IMG/VR virus record: IMGVR_UViG_3300050122_000033
Coordinates: 1-31,293 of that record
Length of the DNA stretch: 31,293 bases
Strand: one strand, 5' to 3'
Origin: a virus
This document shows positions 17,779-24,649 of this stretch, piece by piece. Under the pieces are notes generated by a model that saw only the letters and a program-made list of their open reading frames with translations, did no database searches and was not told the origin of the DNA. The stretch's first letter is position 1. Each line of letters begins with the position of its first letter. A program made the translations under genes and the position numbers.

Positions 17779-17854
17779 TTGGCTCAGCGGCGACAGCAGC
17801 AGTTCTGTAAACTGCCATTAAAACGCGGGAGTTCGAGTCTCCCACTAGGCTCCA
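17773..17854 (+). tRNA. tRNA-Thr (TGT), C33
   Basis: Acceptor GCCTAGT/ACTAGGC, T73, CCA; stem GCAGT/ACTGC, loop TCTGTAA, anticodon 17806-17808; variable loop about 11 bases; T arm GGGAG/CTCCC. Position 33 is C. It overlaps the stop of the preceding gene. Confidence 0.86.
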
Positions 17855-18053
17855 AGCGGTCAAATGTGATCCCGAGTTTGATGAGGATGATGCCTTATGG
17901 CTATCGGGGCTTAAGTTTCGTCCAGATAATGGACAACTATCTCGGCCATGAGTTTCTTCATGAGGCCAAGGTAAGGGCAGTACGATACTGCGCCGGGGCC
18001 ACTAGGTCCTAAAGCACTACCATCCCCAACCTACATCCAAAGGAATCAACACA
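17855..18053 (+). other. non-coding spacer with operator and hairpin
   Basis: Contains the operator at 17920-17934 and the imperfect hairpin ggccatga/tcatgaggcc. No gene or clear promoter seen before the structural gene that follows. Confidence 0.5.
17920..17934 (+). promoter_or_regulatory. dispersed operator site 14
   Basis: GTCCAGATAATGGAC behind the last tRNA, ahead of the structural genes; no promoter seen. Confidence 0.8.
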
Positions 18054-18701
18054 ATGGCTCGTCAAGACACATCAGTCGGCTTCCAGAACTATCCTCTTAC
18101 TGTAACTTCGTATGTTGCCGGTACCGAACAGGCGCTCATCGCCCCTACTGCTTCCGGAGTTTATCCCGGACTGCCTTCTCCCGTTTTCCCCCTATCCACG
18201 TCTACTTACCCCAGCGTGCTGTATGTTACTCCCTCTCCTGATATTGCTGGGTCTGTGTATGACGGCCACCCGTTTGAGATCAAGTTGGCCCTCAAGTTCA
18301 CCACGGCTGCTTCGGTTAACACCAGCATTCTAGTGAACTTGTATCAGGCAACCAATGCGGTTCTTGCGGGCGGACCTACTTCGTCTGCATACAGCGTGGT
18401 TACAGCCCTGACCGGAACCGGCGTTACCAAGATGATTACCGGAACCTCGACGGCTGCTAACAGCACCTCTGGAACCATTATCTTGTCCGCACAGTATGTT
18501 TGGGACTCTGTTTCCAAACAGTTGGCTATTGCGAACGCAGCTACCACCTATCAGAAGGGTGTCAGCATTTCCACGGCAAATACGGCTGCAACCGTGGCCA
18601 GCTTGAACCAGAACGATCTGAACTTTTATCCGTCGTTCACGTTTGCTACTACCGTTCCCACGTCCTTTGTGGTTACAGAGTTGAGCATCGACCGCATCTA
18701 A
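18054..18701 (+). CDS. putative virion structural protein, 215 aa
   Basis: Begins MARQDTSVGFQNYPLTVTSY and is rich in Ser, Thr, Ala and Val with few charges, e.g. TGTSTAANSTSGTIILSAQY. It ends FVVTELSIDRI, a pattern of all-beta virion proteins such as decoration or head-fibre proteins. AAAGGA precedes the ATG. No signal peptide. It is followed by a stable UUCG hairpin. The exact role is not evident. Confidence 0.65.
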   Translation: MARQDTSVGFQNYPLTVTSYVAGTEQALIAPTASGVYPGLPSPVFPLSTSTYPSVLYVTPSPDIAGSVYDGHPFEIKLALKFTTAASVNTSILVNLYQATNAVLAGGPTSSAYSVVTALTGTGVTKMITGTSTAANSTSGTIILSAQYVWDSVSKQLAIANAATTYQKGVSISTANTAATVASLNQNDLNFYPSFTFATTVPTSFVVTELSIDRI

Positions 18702-18714
18702 CCAATCAAACCCA

Positions 18715-18734
18715 CGGGGGTCTTCGGACCCCCG
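18715..18734 (+). terminator. UUCG-capped hairpin after structural gene
   Basis: Eight perfect pairs cgggggtc/gacccccg around a TTCG tetraloop. No T tract follows, so it may be a 3'-end stabiliser or processing site rather than an intrinsic terminator. Confidence 0.5.
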
Positions 18735-18746
18735 CACGGAGACCAA

Positions 18747-18968
18747 ATGGACACTCTCATCGAAGCAGTATGTGGCGTTCTATTTGTTCTAGCGGTTCTG
18801 TTCGCGGTTGATCGGAGTCTTTGGATCAAGGAAATCGAGACCGACTTGAACAACTTTTTGGGCGATTCTCTGGCTGCTCGTGATGTGGCCGAGGATTCTG
18901 TCCGAGTACACTACCAAGCGCAAGTAAGTGCTATCAAAGCACTTATTAGAAAACATTTTAAGTTGTAG
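18747..18968 (+). CDS. small membrane protein, 73 aa
   Basis: Begins MDTLIEAVCGVLFVLAVLFA with a membrane helix at about residues 5-22, then a polar helical tail ending IKALIRKHFKL. GGAG precedes the ATG. Could be a virion membrane-interacting or lysis accessory protein; unknown. Confidence 0.7.
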   Translation: MDTLIEAVCGVLFVLAVLFAVDRSLWIKEIETDLNNFLGDSLAARDVAEDSVRVHYQAQVSAIKALIRKHFKL

Positions 18969-18976
18969 AGGATCGC

Positions 18977-19351
18977 ATGGCAACTTTTGTCGTCAAAGAT
19001 CGTGTAGCACAAAATGTTGGATCAATATCCGCATTGAACACCCCTGTAGTTTTTGGGCTTCCAGATATGTCCCAAACATACCGGGGTCAAGTTACCATCG
19101 TAGGAAACGGGGGAGCGGCAACTGGTCCTACTTGGGTTCTAGAAGGAAGCATTGATAATGGCGCGACTTGGTTTGTAGTCCCCGCGCAGACAACGTTACC
19201 TCTCGCTTTGACTGGACAGATGACCGGAGATACTGCCCCTCTATTTGCTAATCAATATAATGTATCTGGTTTGGGTGGGGCCTTGTTCCATTTTGGCCTA
19301 TCCGCAGGTACCGGACTAGCCGCGACCACCGTCTGGGTCCTGGTCGGCTGA
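18977..19351 (+). CDS. putative structural protein, 124 aa
   Basis: Begins MATFVVKDRVAQNVGSISAL; beta-rich with Gly and Thr (NGGAATGPTWVLEGSIDNGA). It resembles small virion proteins with a jelly-roll- or Ig-like fold, in which a WxLEGSIDxGxTW segment is common. GAGG precedes the ATG. Probably a decoration or tail-associated protein. Confidence 0.65.
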   Translation: MATFVVKDRVAQNVGSISALNTPVVFGLPDMSQTYRGQVTIVGNGGAATGPTWVLEGSIDNGATWFVVPAQTTLPLALTGQMTGDTAPLFANQYNVSGLGGALFHFGLSAGTGLAATTVWVLVG

Positions 19352-19437
19352 GGGTACATTCTCTGCGGGAACTGAGACGGTGTACGGCACCATCACGGCT
19401 CGTAGAATTCGCTAACGAAAACCTACAAAGGAAAATC

Positions 19438-19617
19438 ATGGCAAAAGATATGAAGGATGTAAAGAAGTCCGCTAAAACTGCGGAAAAGTCCGCAAAGAAG
19501 TCCGCTAAGGCCGAAGAGAAATCCGAGAAGAAAATCGGCTCCGTCAAAATCAAAGTCAAGGTAAAAAGTTCAACTCCAGAAGGCGCAAAGAACGCTCTGA
19601 AGAAAGCAATCAAGTAA
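19438..19617 (+). CDS. Lys/Ala/Ser-rich basic protein, 59 aa
   Basis: AAAGGAAAA precedes ATG 19438. Begins MAKDMKDVKKSAKTAEKSAK and continues as KKSAK repeats, a histone-H1-tail-like composition, then GSVKIKVKVKSSTPEGAKNA. Strongly basic, so DNA binding or packaging into the head is plausible. Confidence 0.65.
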   Translation: MAKDMKDVKKSAKTAEKSAKKSAKAEEKSEKKIGSVKIKVKVKSSTPEGAKNALKKAIK

Positions 19618-19625
19618 CATAACCC

Positions 19626-19640
19626 GTCCATTATCTGGAC
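19626..19640 (-). promoter_or_regulatory. dispersed operator site 15
   Basis: GTCCATTATCTGGAC between two small rightward genes. Confidence 0.8.
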
Positions 19641-19652
19641 AAAGGAATAATT

Positions 19653-19967
19653 ATGGCAGAGTCGCGCGCTAAGTCCGGAATGGGCGGAAAGTCCGGAAAG
19701 AAATCTAGCAAGAAATCAGGTCGCATTCATGAGACCCACATCCGTCATTACCCTCACGGAGGGCACGAAGTAACACACCACTACAAAAACGAGGACGGGT
19801 CAGTCACTCCTGGTGATCCCGACATGATGGCCGACAAAGCCTCGCTCATGGCAAATCTACAAAACACAATTCCCGACAACGGGTCGGCACAAGCTGCTCC
19901 CGCTGTGTCACCTCAAGCAGCACCCGCCGGTCCGGCTCCTGCTACTGCGGCCCCACAGGGGATGTAA
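19653..19967 (+). CDS. His/Lys-rich and Ala/Pro-rich protein, 104 aa
   Basis: Begins MAESRAKSGMGGKSGKKSSK; the middle, IRHYPHGGHEVTHHYKNEDG, is His-rich, and the end is a low-complexity Ala/Pro tail. The H.RHYPDGGHEVTHHY core recurs in phage small proteins near packaging genes. An operator (19626-19640) lies directly in front. Function unknown. Confidence 0.7.
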   Translation: MAESRAKSGMGGKSGKKSSKKSGRIHETHIRHYPHGGHEVTHHYKNEDGSVTPGDPDMMADKASLMANLQNTIPDNGSAQAAPAVSPQAAPAGPAPATAAPQGM

Positions 19968-19968
19968 C

Positions 19969-20271
19969 ATGAATATTCTTATTGGCAATGATTGGCGTTC
20001 TACCGCCGCTGGGTATGCTGGGTCGGCTCAAGCAGTCTCTTCCGCGCTGACAGGATTTCTGGCCGTAGTGGCGATGCAGGCCCCGGCGCACAATTGGCTG
20101 TGGACGATTCTCGGAGCGGGCGTGGTCTGCGCTACGACTATCGTTCGCATCGTGCTGGGAACAAATCAGAACTACGTCCAGGCAGACCCCAACATCCCCG
20201 CTTTAGTCAATCCTGCTGTAGTCAATGTATCGACTAGCGGGCCAGTCCCCACCGCCGCGAAGGCGCAGTAA
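19969..20271 (+). CDS. two-helix membrane protein, holin-like, 100 aa
   Basis: Begins MNILIGNDWRSTAAGYAGSA; two hydrophobic segments at about residues 23-40 and 43-63 (HNWLWTILGAGVVCATTIVR), then a polar Pro-rich tail. Size and topology suit a class II holin. It is 7 kb from the endolysin, which weakens the call. Stop overlaps the next start (TAATG). Confidence 0.55.
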   Translation: MNILIGNDWRSTAAGYAGSAQAVSSALTGFLAVVAMQAPAHNWLWTILGAGVVCATTIVRIVLGTNQNYVQADPNIPALVNPAVVNVSTSGPVPTAAKAQ

Positions 20272-20777
20272 TGTGGCCCTTCAAGACTAAGGCACCGTCC
20301 GCAAGCGCTGTGACGATGACCGCAATTTCTACCGGGACGCCTGTGGCGGATCCCGTTGCAAGTAATGTAACACAACCAAAACAGGAGATTAACATGGGTT
20401 TTAAAAGCGTTCTAAGTACGTTTGGTGGAGACATCAAGAAGGTTTTCGAGTGGGTAGGCAGCGCTAAGGGTCAGGCAGTTGTCGCTAGCGGCGAGGCCGT
20501 AGTCGAGGTTGTCGATCCCGGTCTGACTGGCATCATCAATTTGGCAAACACGTATATTACAGAGGCTCTGAAGACCGAGGCTCTCGCTGCGGGTGCTGCT
20601 GTGCAGAACGGAACCGGAACTCAGAAGTTGGCGGCTGTTACCGCTGCGGTTACACCTTCGGTGTTGGCCTACGCCAAGTCCGCAGGTCTGGCTGTTCCTA
20701 CCGCAACTGAAATTCAAAGCGCAGCAAATGGTATTGTGTCGTTCTTGAACGCACTGAATGGCACCGCCGCTGCCTAA
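20271..20777 (+). CDS. hypothetical protein with two possible starts, 168 aa
   Basis: The long form starts at ATG 20271 coupled to the upstream stop; a second ATG at 20395 (MGFKSVLSTFGGDIKKVFEW) has a far better ribosome binding site (AGGAG). The body is Ala-rich and helical (KTEALAAGAAVQNGTGTQKL). Either one start is right or two proteins are made. The sequence after the second start reads as a complete small phage protein. Function unknown; perhaps virion-associated. Confidence 0.65.
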   Translation: MWPFKTKAPSASAVTMTAISTGTPVADPVASNVTQPKQEINMGFKSVLSTFGGDIKKVFEWVGSAKGQAVVASGEAVVEVVDPGLTGIINLANTYITEALKTEALAAGAAVQNGTGTQKLAAVTAAVTPSVLAYAKSAGLAVPTATEIQSAANGIVSFLNALNGTAAA

Positions 20778-20784
20778 TAACAAC

Positions 20785-20806
20785 GGGCGCTTCTTCGGGA
20801 GCGCCC
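20785..20806 (+). terminator. UUCG-capped hairpin, terminator-like
   Basis: Nine pairs gggcgcttc/ggagcgccc (one G-T) around TTCG, followed by atttct. Just after the stop of the preceding gene. Confidence 0.5.
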
Positions 20807-20823
20807 ATTTCTGTGGGATAAAT

Positions 20824-21480
20824 ATGACCCCCAAACTTGCCTCTCTCTACTTCGTCCTGGTAGTCCTTCTTAGTCTCTCTGTTTGGGGAAGCGTGGGACT
20901 AACTCAACACCTAATTGTGGCGATAGATAAGTGGGGGAATTCAGCGCCCGATTTCAAACCAACGCTTGACGCGATAAGTGGACCCCGAGGAACTCTGCAC
21001 GAAATAAACAAAGTTGCGGTGAAGATCGGGGACGCTGTTGTAACCACTCAGCTTCAGGAACGGTCTGCAATTCCACACGTAAACGCCGCTATGGATCAGT
21101 TTGGATTTGCAGCGTCCCGCCTCAGCCGCACCGCAGATTCCCTGTCCGGAACAGCTAATGCTCTTACCGGAACCGCGCAGGCCGCTACCGGAACTCTTAA
21201 CGAGGGCCAACGAACGATAGCAGCGGCACAACCCCTGCTATCTAATTACTCCCAAGCTGGATACGATCTAGACGAGCTTCTCAAGCGTAAAGCTATCGGT
21301 CAGATTTTGGATCATGCAGCCGGTATCTTGGACCGTGGAGATAATATTGCCGGGGACGCTCAGCGAGTGAGCGACGACTTAACTAGACGTTACTTCCTGC
21401 CGGAACCTTGGTACAAAAAAGTGGGTCCGTTCGCGGAGCTAGGCGCTAAAGTAGGGAACAAAGCACTCGGACTTTGGTAG
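20824..21480 (+). CDS. membrane-anchored helical protein, 218 aa
   Basis: ATG 20824 follows the UUCG hairpin; an upstream in-frame start (20758) lies in the preceding gene and is rejected. Begins MTPKLASLYFVLVVLLSLSV with one membrane helix. A long helical part follows with Thr/Ala/Gly repeats (LSGTANALTGTAQAATGTLN) in a pattern of coiled-coil HAMP-like or tape-like proteins. It may be an ejection- or membrane-associated structural protein. Confidence 0.7.
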   Translation: MTPKLASLYFVLVVLLSLSVWGSVGLTQHLIVAIDKWGNSAPDFKPTLDAISGPRGTLHEINKVAVKIGDAVVTTQLQERSAIPHVNAAMDQFGFAASRLSRTADSLSGTANALTGTAQAATGTLNEGQRTIAAAQPLLSNYSQAGYDLDELLKRKAIGQILDHAAGILDRGDNIAGDAQRVSDDLTRRYFLPEPWYKKVGPFAELGAKVGNKALGLW

Positions 21481-21484
21481 ATAC

Positions 21485-21691
21485 ATGACTTTCGAAGTTC
21501 TGGAAAGACTCAGATTGTTTGTGGGTGGACACCGGCAAAAATCGCTGGTGGCCGCTCGAAACGCCCAGCTTAACGGGTATAAATCAGTAGCACTTGAGCA
21601 TCAGAACGAAGCGGCATTCGCTGCGGCAATTCTTCAAGATTTAAGGAACGAAAAAGGAACTGGTTATGCCAACCCGAAAACCAACTACTAA
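21485..21691 (+). CDS. hypothetical helical protein, 68 aa
   Basis: Begins MTFEVLERLRLFVGGHRQKS, all-helical and slightly basic. Its 3' end overlaps the next gene by 26 bases in another frame. No family recognised. Confidence 0.6.
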   Translation: MTFEVLERLRLFVGGHRQKSLVAARNAQLNGYKSVALEHQNEAAFAAAILQDLRNEKGTGYANPKTNY

Positions 21692-21848
21692 AGTTGGAAA
21701 GCAAAAAGCCGTTACGGGCGTGATGAAAGAATTTAAAGCAGGAAAACTGCACTCAGGGTCCAAGAAAGGACCCAAGATCACGAATCCAAAACAGGCAATC
21801 GCTGTGGCGCTGTCCGAGTCCGGGCAAAGTCGCAAAGGAAAGAAGTAA
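21666..21848 (+). CDS. DUF6496-type basic protein, 60 aa
   Basis: Begins MPTRKPTTKVGKQKAVTGVM, with KEFKAGKLHSGSKKGPKITN and KQAIAVALSESGQS. The (K)FK.GKLHSGSKKGP...KQAIAIALSE pattern is characteristic of the small family I know as DUF6496, found in many phages and bacteria. Function unknown; the strong basicity suggests DNA contact. It directly precedes terL. Confidence 0.85.
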   Translation: MPTRKPTTKVGKQKAVTGVMKEFKAGKLHSGSKKGPKITNPKQAIAVALSESGQSRKGKK

Positions 21849-21862
21849 TCCAAATAATGGAC
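21848..21862 (+). promoter_or_regulatory. dispersed operator site 16
   Basis: ATCCAAATAATGGAC; includes the terL start codon. Confidence 0.7.
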
Positions 21863-23953
21863 AATTTAGACCGGTTTGACGAACTCATCATAAAGAATGG
21901 GACAGATCCGAACCTGCTCGACAGCCGCCCAGAGGAATTTTATTCAGGAGCTTCCCTGATATCAAACGAAGACCTGTATAACTTTCTGCAAGAAATACGA
22001 CCTGATCTTGAGAACGAGATGAAGTTGGGAGTAGATCACGTACCCAACTCGCGGGTGGGGAAAGAAGTTCGTCGGCGGTGTATTTTTGATATCAAGTGGT
22101 TGGCTAAATACTTCTTATGGGACATCATTTCTCTCAGCACAACGGGAGAAATTAAACCCGTCGCAGATAATATTTTTCTCGACCCGACCTATGACGTTGT
22201 TTTCGATATGTATGTCCAAAAGGACCCCAAGACTCCCATCCACAAACTCAGCAAAGTTAAAACAAGAGTATTGCTGTGGCCTCGCGGATGTGCCAAGAGC
22301 TGGTCGGATCATATTGACACGGTTCAATGGGTATTGGCGTACCCCCACATACGACTTCTGTACCTAACAGCCGAGGCCAGCTTGTCTTCTGGCTTCGTAT
22401 CAGAGGTAAAAGCATTCTTTGTTCTAAGAGAAGATGAACCTACTCTGATGAATCTATTCTGGCCAGAATACTGCTGCCCAGAAAAGGATATGCGCAAAGG
22501 AAATGTCTTTACCTGCCCAGTGTGGTCCCGCAAAAAGGTAAAACGCAAAGAGGCGACAGTAACGGCGTCGTCCGTGGGAAAAACAAAATCCGGACAACAC
22601 TACGAGGTCATCAAAGCGGATGACGCAGTCTCTGATAAAAACACAGAAACTGAAACGCAGTGTCAAAGTGTTTCCGAAAAGTTAGACCTAGTAGAAAACC
22701 TGCTAGTCCCTGGCGGGGATGGGTATTTTCTGCAATTCGTTGGTACTAGATACCACGAAATGGATCACTACGGAAAATTAGTAGACAAGTTCCAAAACAA
22801 CGGAGAAATTGAAGTAGTCCAAGAAGGTCCAAACTGGAAGAAGCTGCACAACAAGACCTTCAATGTTGACATTGTTATTGGTAGAGCCTGTCAGATTAAG
22901 CCGGAAATAATTGATAAGCTGTCTAGAGAGGGTCGCCCTGTAACGTACCAAGAAGCAGGGGAAGAGGGTTGCTCCCTGCTTGTTCCCAACCTCATTACGT
23001 ACTCGTTCTTCGTCGGAAAGTTTACCAAGAACGAGAGAGTCACAGAGGGGCAGCTTAACCAGAACCCCCAGACTACGAGTGACGTAGAGTTTGACCGAAT
23101 GATGATGCTCCGGGCTACTGTTCCGTATCAGATGCTTCCCCGAGAAGGACCTTGCTGCCAGTTTTGGGATTTTGCTTTCAGCCAGAAAAAAGGTAGAGAC
23201 TACTCGACTGGCGCGTCCATTATCTGGACAGAAGAAGATGAACTTACTTCCAAGGGAGAGAAGACCGGCAACAAGAAAACGGTCGGATACGTTCGCAAGA
23301 TTGTTCGGGACCGCTTCAATCACTCCACCCTCGCCCAAGCCGTAGTTGATCTAGCCGTAGAAGAGCATCCATTTGTTATTGGAATTGAAGATGCCGCCGG
23401 GTCTCGTTTCTTGGAGCCTACGATTATTTCGACAGCGCTCAGAACAAGAGACGCGCGCGTAATTGAGTTGTGCTCTCATATTGACTGGGTAACTCCCGAC
23501 AATCAAATAGATGCCAAGCGCGTCCGAATGCGGTCGATGTACCCTTGGATTTCCGAGGGACGTCTAAAATTCTTGAATGCCTGCATGGCTCCCAAAGAAC
23601 CTAATCTGGAAGTCTTTTATAGTGAATGGGCCAAATGTTTGGTCTCGCATCACCACGATGATATACCCGATGTCATCTCTCAGATGCCCAATCGGTATGC
23701 CCCCCGCGCCACCCAAGCCATAGTCGAAAACAACGTAGAGATGTTCTCCCGCATAGATCAAATAGGATGGAACGAACTCTTCAACGAAGACTATATGGCG
23801 CAGAACGGATCATGGATGGACGATAACGGAAACATCATAAATAGCGAACAGCCAATTATGCCAACAGCCGATCTATTCCAACCAGAACCAGAAGCATCAA
23901 CTCAGACGCCGTATGGGCTGCCAAACGTCCTTGGGGCCGGATTTTGGGGGTAG
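21857..23953 (+). CDS. terL: terminase large subunit
   Basis: 698 residues. ATPase/nuclease motor that packages DNA into the prohead. Walker A-like WPRGCAKS at 141-148 (the altered P-loop usual in TerL), adenine/translocation region LLYLTAEAS at 168-175, Walker B VIKADD at 251-256, coupling motif FVGTRYH at about 295. The RNase H-like nuclease begins WDFAF near 437, with IEDAAGS and HHHDDIPD further on. The ATG overlaps the operator at 21848-21862, and a full operator match (23215-23229) lies in codons about 453-458. No small terminase subunit is obvious. Confidence 0.93.
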   Translation: MDNLDRFDELIIKNGTDPNLLDSRPEEFYSGASLISNEDLYNFLQEIRPDLENEMKLGVDHVPNSRVGKEVRRRCIFDIKWLAKYFLWDIISLSTTGEIKPVADNIFLDPTYDVVFDMYVQKDPKTPIHKLSKVKTRVLLWPRGCAKSWSDHIDTVQWVLAYPHIRLLYLTAEASLSSGFVSEVKAFFVLREDEPTLMNLFWPEYCCPEKDMRKGNVFTCPVWSRKKVKRKEATVTASSVGKTKSGQHYEVIKADDAVSDKNTETETQCQSVSEKLDLVENLLVPGGDGYFLQFVGTRYHEMDHYGKLVDKFQNNGEIEVVQEGPNWKKLHNKTFNVDIVIGRACQIKPEIIDKLSREGRPVTYQEAGEEGCSLLVPNLITYSFFVGKFTKNERVTEGQLNQNPQTTSDVEFDRMMMLRATVPYQMLPREGPCCQFWDFAFSQKKGRDYSTGASIIWTEEDELTSKGEKTGNKKTVGYVRKIVRDRFNHSTLAQAVVDLAVEEHPFVIGIEDAAGSRFLEPTIISTALRTRDARVIELCSHIDWVTPDNQIDAKRVRMRSMYPWISEGRLKFLNACMAPKEPNLEVFYSEWAKCLVSHHHDDIPDVISQMPNRYAPRATQAIVENNVEMFSRIDQIGWNELFNEDYMAQNGSWMDDNGNIINSEQPIMPTADLFQPEPEASTQTPYGLPNVLGAGFWG
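23215..23229 (-). promoter_or_regulatory. dispersed operator site 17, intragenic
   Basis: GTCCATTATCTGGAC, a full match inside terL coding Ser-Ile-Ile-Trp-Thr. Confidence 0.6.
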
Positions 23954-23954
23954 C

Positions 23955-24323
23955 GTGAAACTATTTGTCCAGATAACGGACGATGACGGCGAGGTCCTTG
24001 ATGAGTACTCTTGCGACCCTTGCCAGCCGAATCGATGGAACGCACCGACGGGTCAGAAATTTATTGGAAAGATGCCACAGCAGTCGTCTGACGTTGTAAA
24101 TAACGGTACGTACGAATTATTCGGTATTACTTTCCAGCCACACCTCCGAGTAGATCGCCCAAACGGGTGGTCCGCTCCCCCTCCGGACAGTTCTCCCGCT
24201 GGCCTCCCCAGTTACAAACCTTCTCCTAAACCATCCTTCCCGTGGAGCAAGTCTGCTCTGAATTCTGCACCAAAACAAAATCCCGCACCGGGTTTCCCGC
24301 CTGCGGCAATATCAAGAGGATAA
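23955..24323 (+). CDS. hypothetical protein with Pro-rich tail, 122 aa
   Basis: GTG 23955, GGGGG upstream, one base after the terL stop. Begins MKLFVQITDDDGEVLDEYSC and ends in a Pro/Ser-rich disordered tail (PSYKPSPKPSFPWSKSALNS). An operator variant (23967-23981) falls in codons 5-9. No family recognised. Confidence 0.65.
   Translation: MKLFVQITDDDGEVLDEYSCDPCQPNRWNAPTGQKFIGKMPQQSSDVVNNGTYELFGITFQPHLRVDRPNGWSAPPPDSSPAGLPSYKPSPKPSFPWSKSALNSAPKQNPAPGFPPAAISRG
23967..23981 (+). promoter_or_regulatory. dispersed operator site 18
   Basis: GTCCAGATAACGGAC in the first codons of the gene after terL. Confidence 0.7.
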
Positions 24324-24324
24324 T

Positions 24325-24621
24325 ATGACCGTAGGTAATCTCGTTGTGCTCGGCGGAAATCTCGAATCTCCGCGCAACTCAAAACCATCTGACTACTCCG
24401 CTGTCGGCCCTTCTGGCCCCGAAGGCGAAGCTAAGGGAGCAGGACAACTCGTTTCCCTTACCACAGAACAAGAAGGTCCGCAGCACGCTCAAGACGATGG
24501 AGAACATACTCCCGCAAAGTGGGGCAAGGCCGACTGGAAAGTAGGAACAGCCAGCGAAGGAAGCACTTCGATCTCCGTTCCTTACTCTGTAGATTTTGAA
24601 ACTGGCGAACATACGTGCTAA
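24325..24621 (+). CDS. hypothetical protein, 98 aa
   Basis: Begins MTVGNLVVLGGNLESPRNSK; polar, rich in Gly, Ser and Glu and probably largely disordered, ending SISVPYSVDFETGEHTC. Tight spacing with the gene before suggests co-translation. Unknown function. Confidence 0.6.
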   Translation: MTVGNLVVLGGNLESPRNSKPSDYSAVGPSGPEGEAKGAGQLVSLTTEQEGPQHAQDDGEHTPAKWGKADWKVGTASEGSTSISVPYSVDFETGEHTC

Positions 24622-24626
24622 CAGCG

Positions 24627-24641
24627 CTCCATTATCTGGAC
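24627..24641 (-). promoter_or_regulatory. dispersed operator site 19
   Basis: CTCCATTATCTGGAC just before the ribosome binding site of the large fibre-like gene; the last copy seen in the window. Confidence 0.75.
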
Positions 24642-24649
24642 GAGGCCCG

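Noticed and set aside
19248-19631. Leftward Phe-rich open frame
   Set aside because: Antisense shadow of the Lys-rich 59-residue gene; Phe-rich composition mirrors Lys codons.
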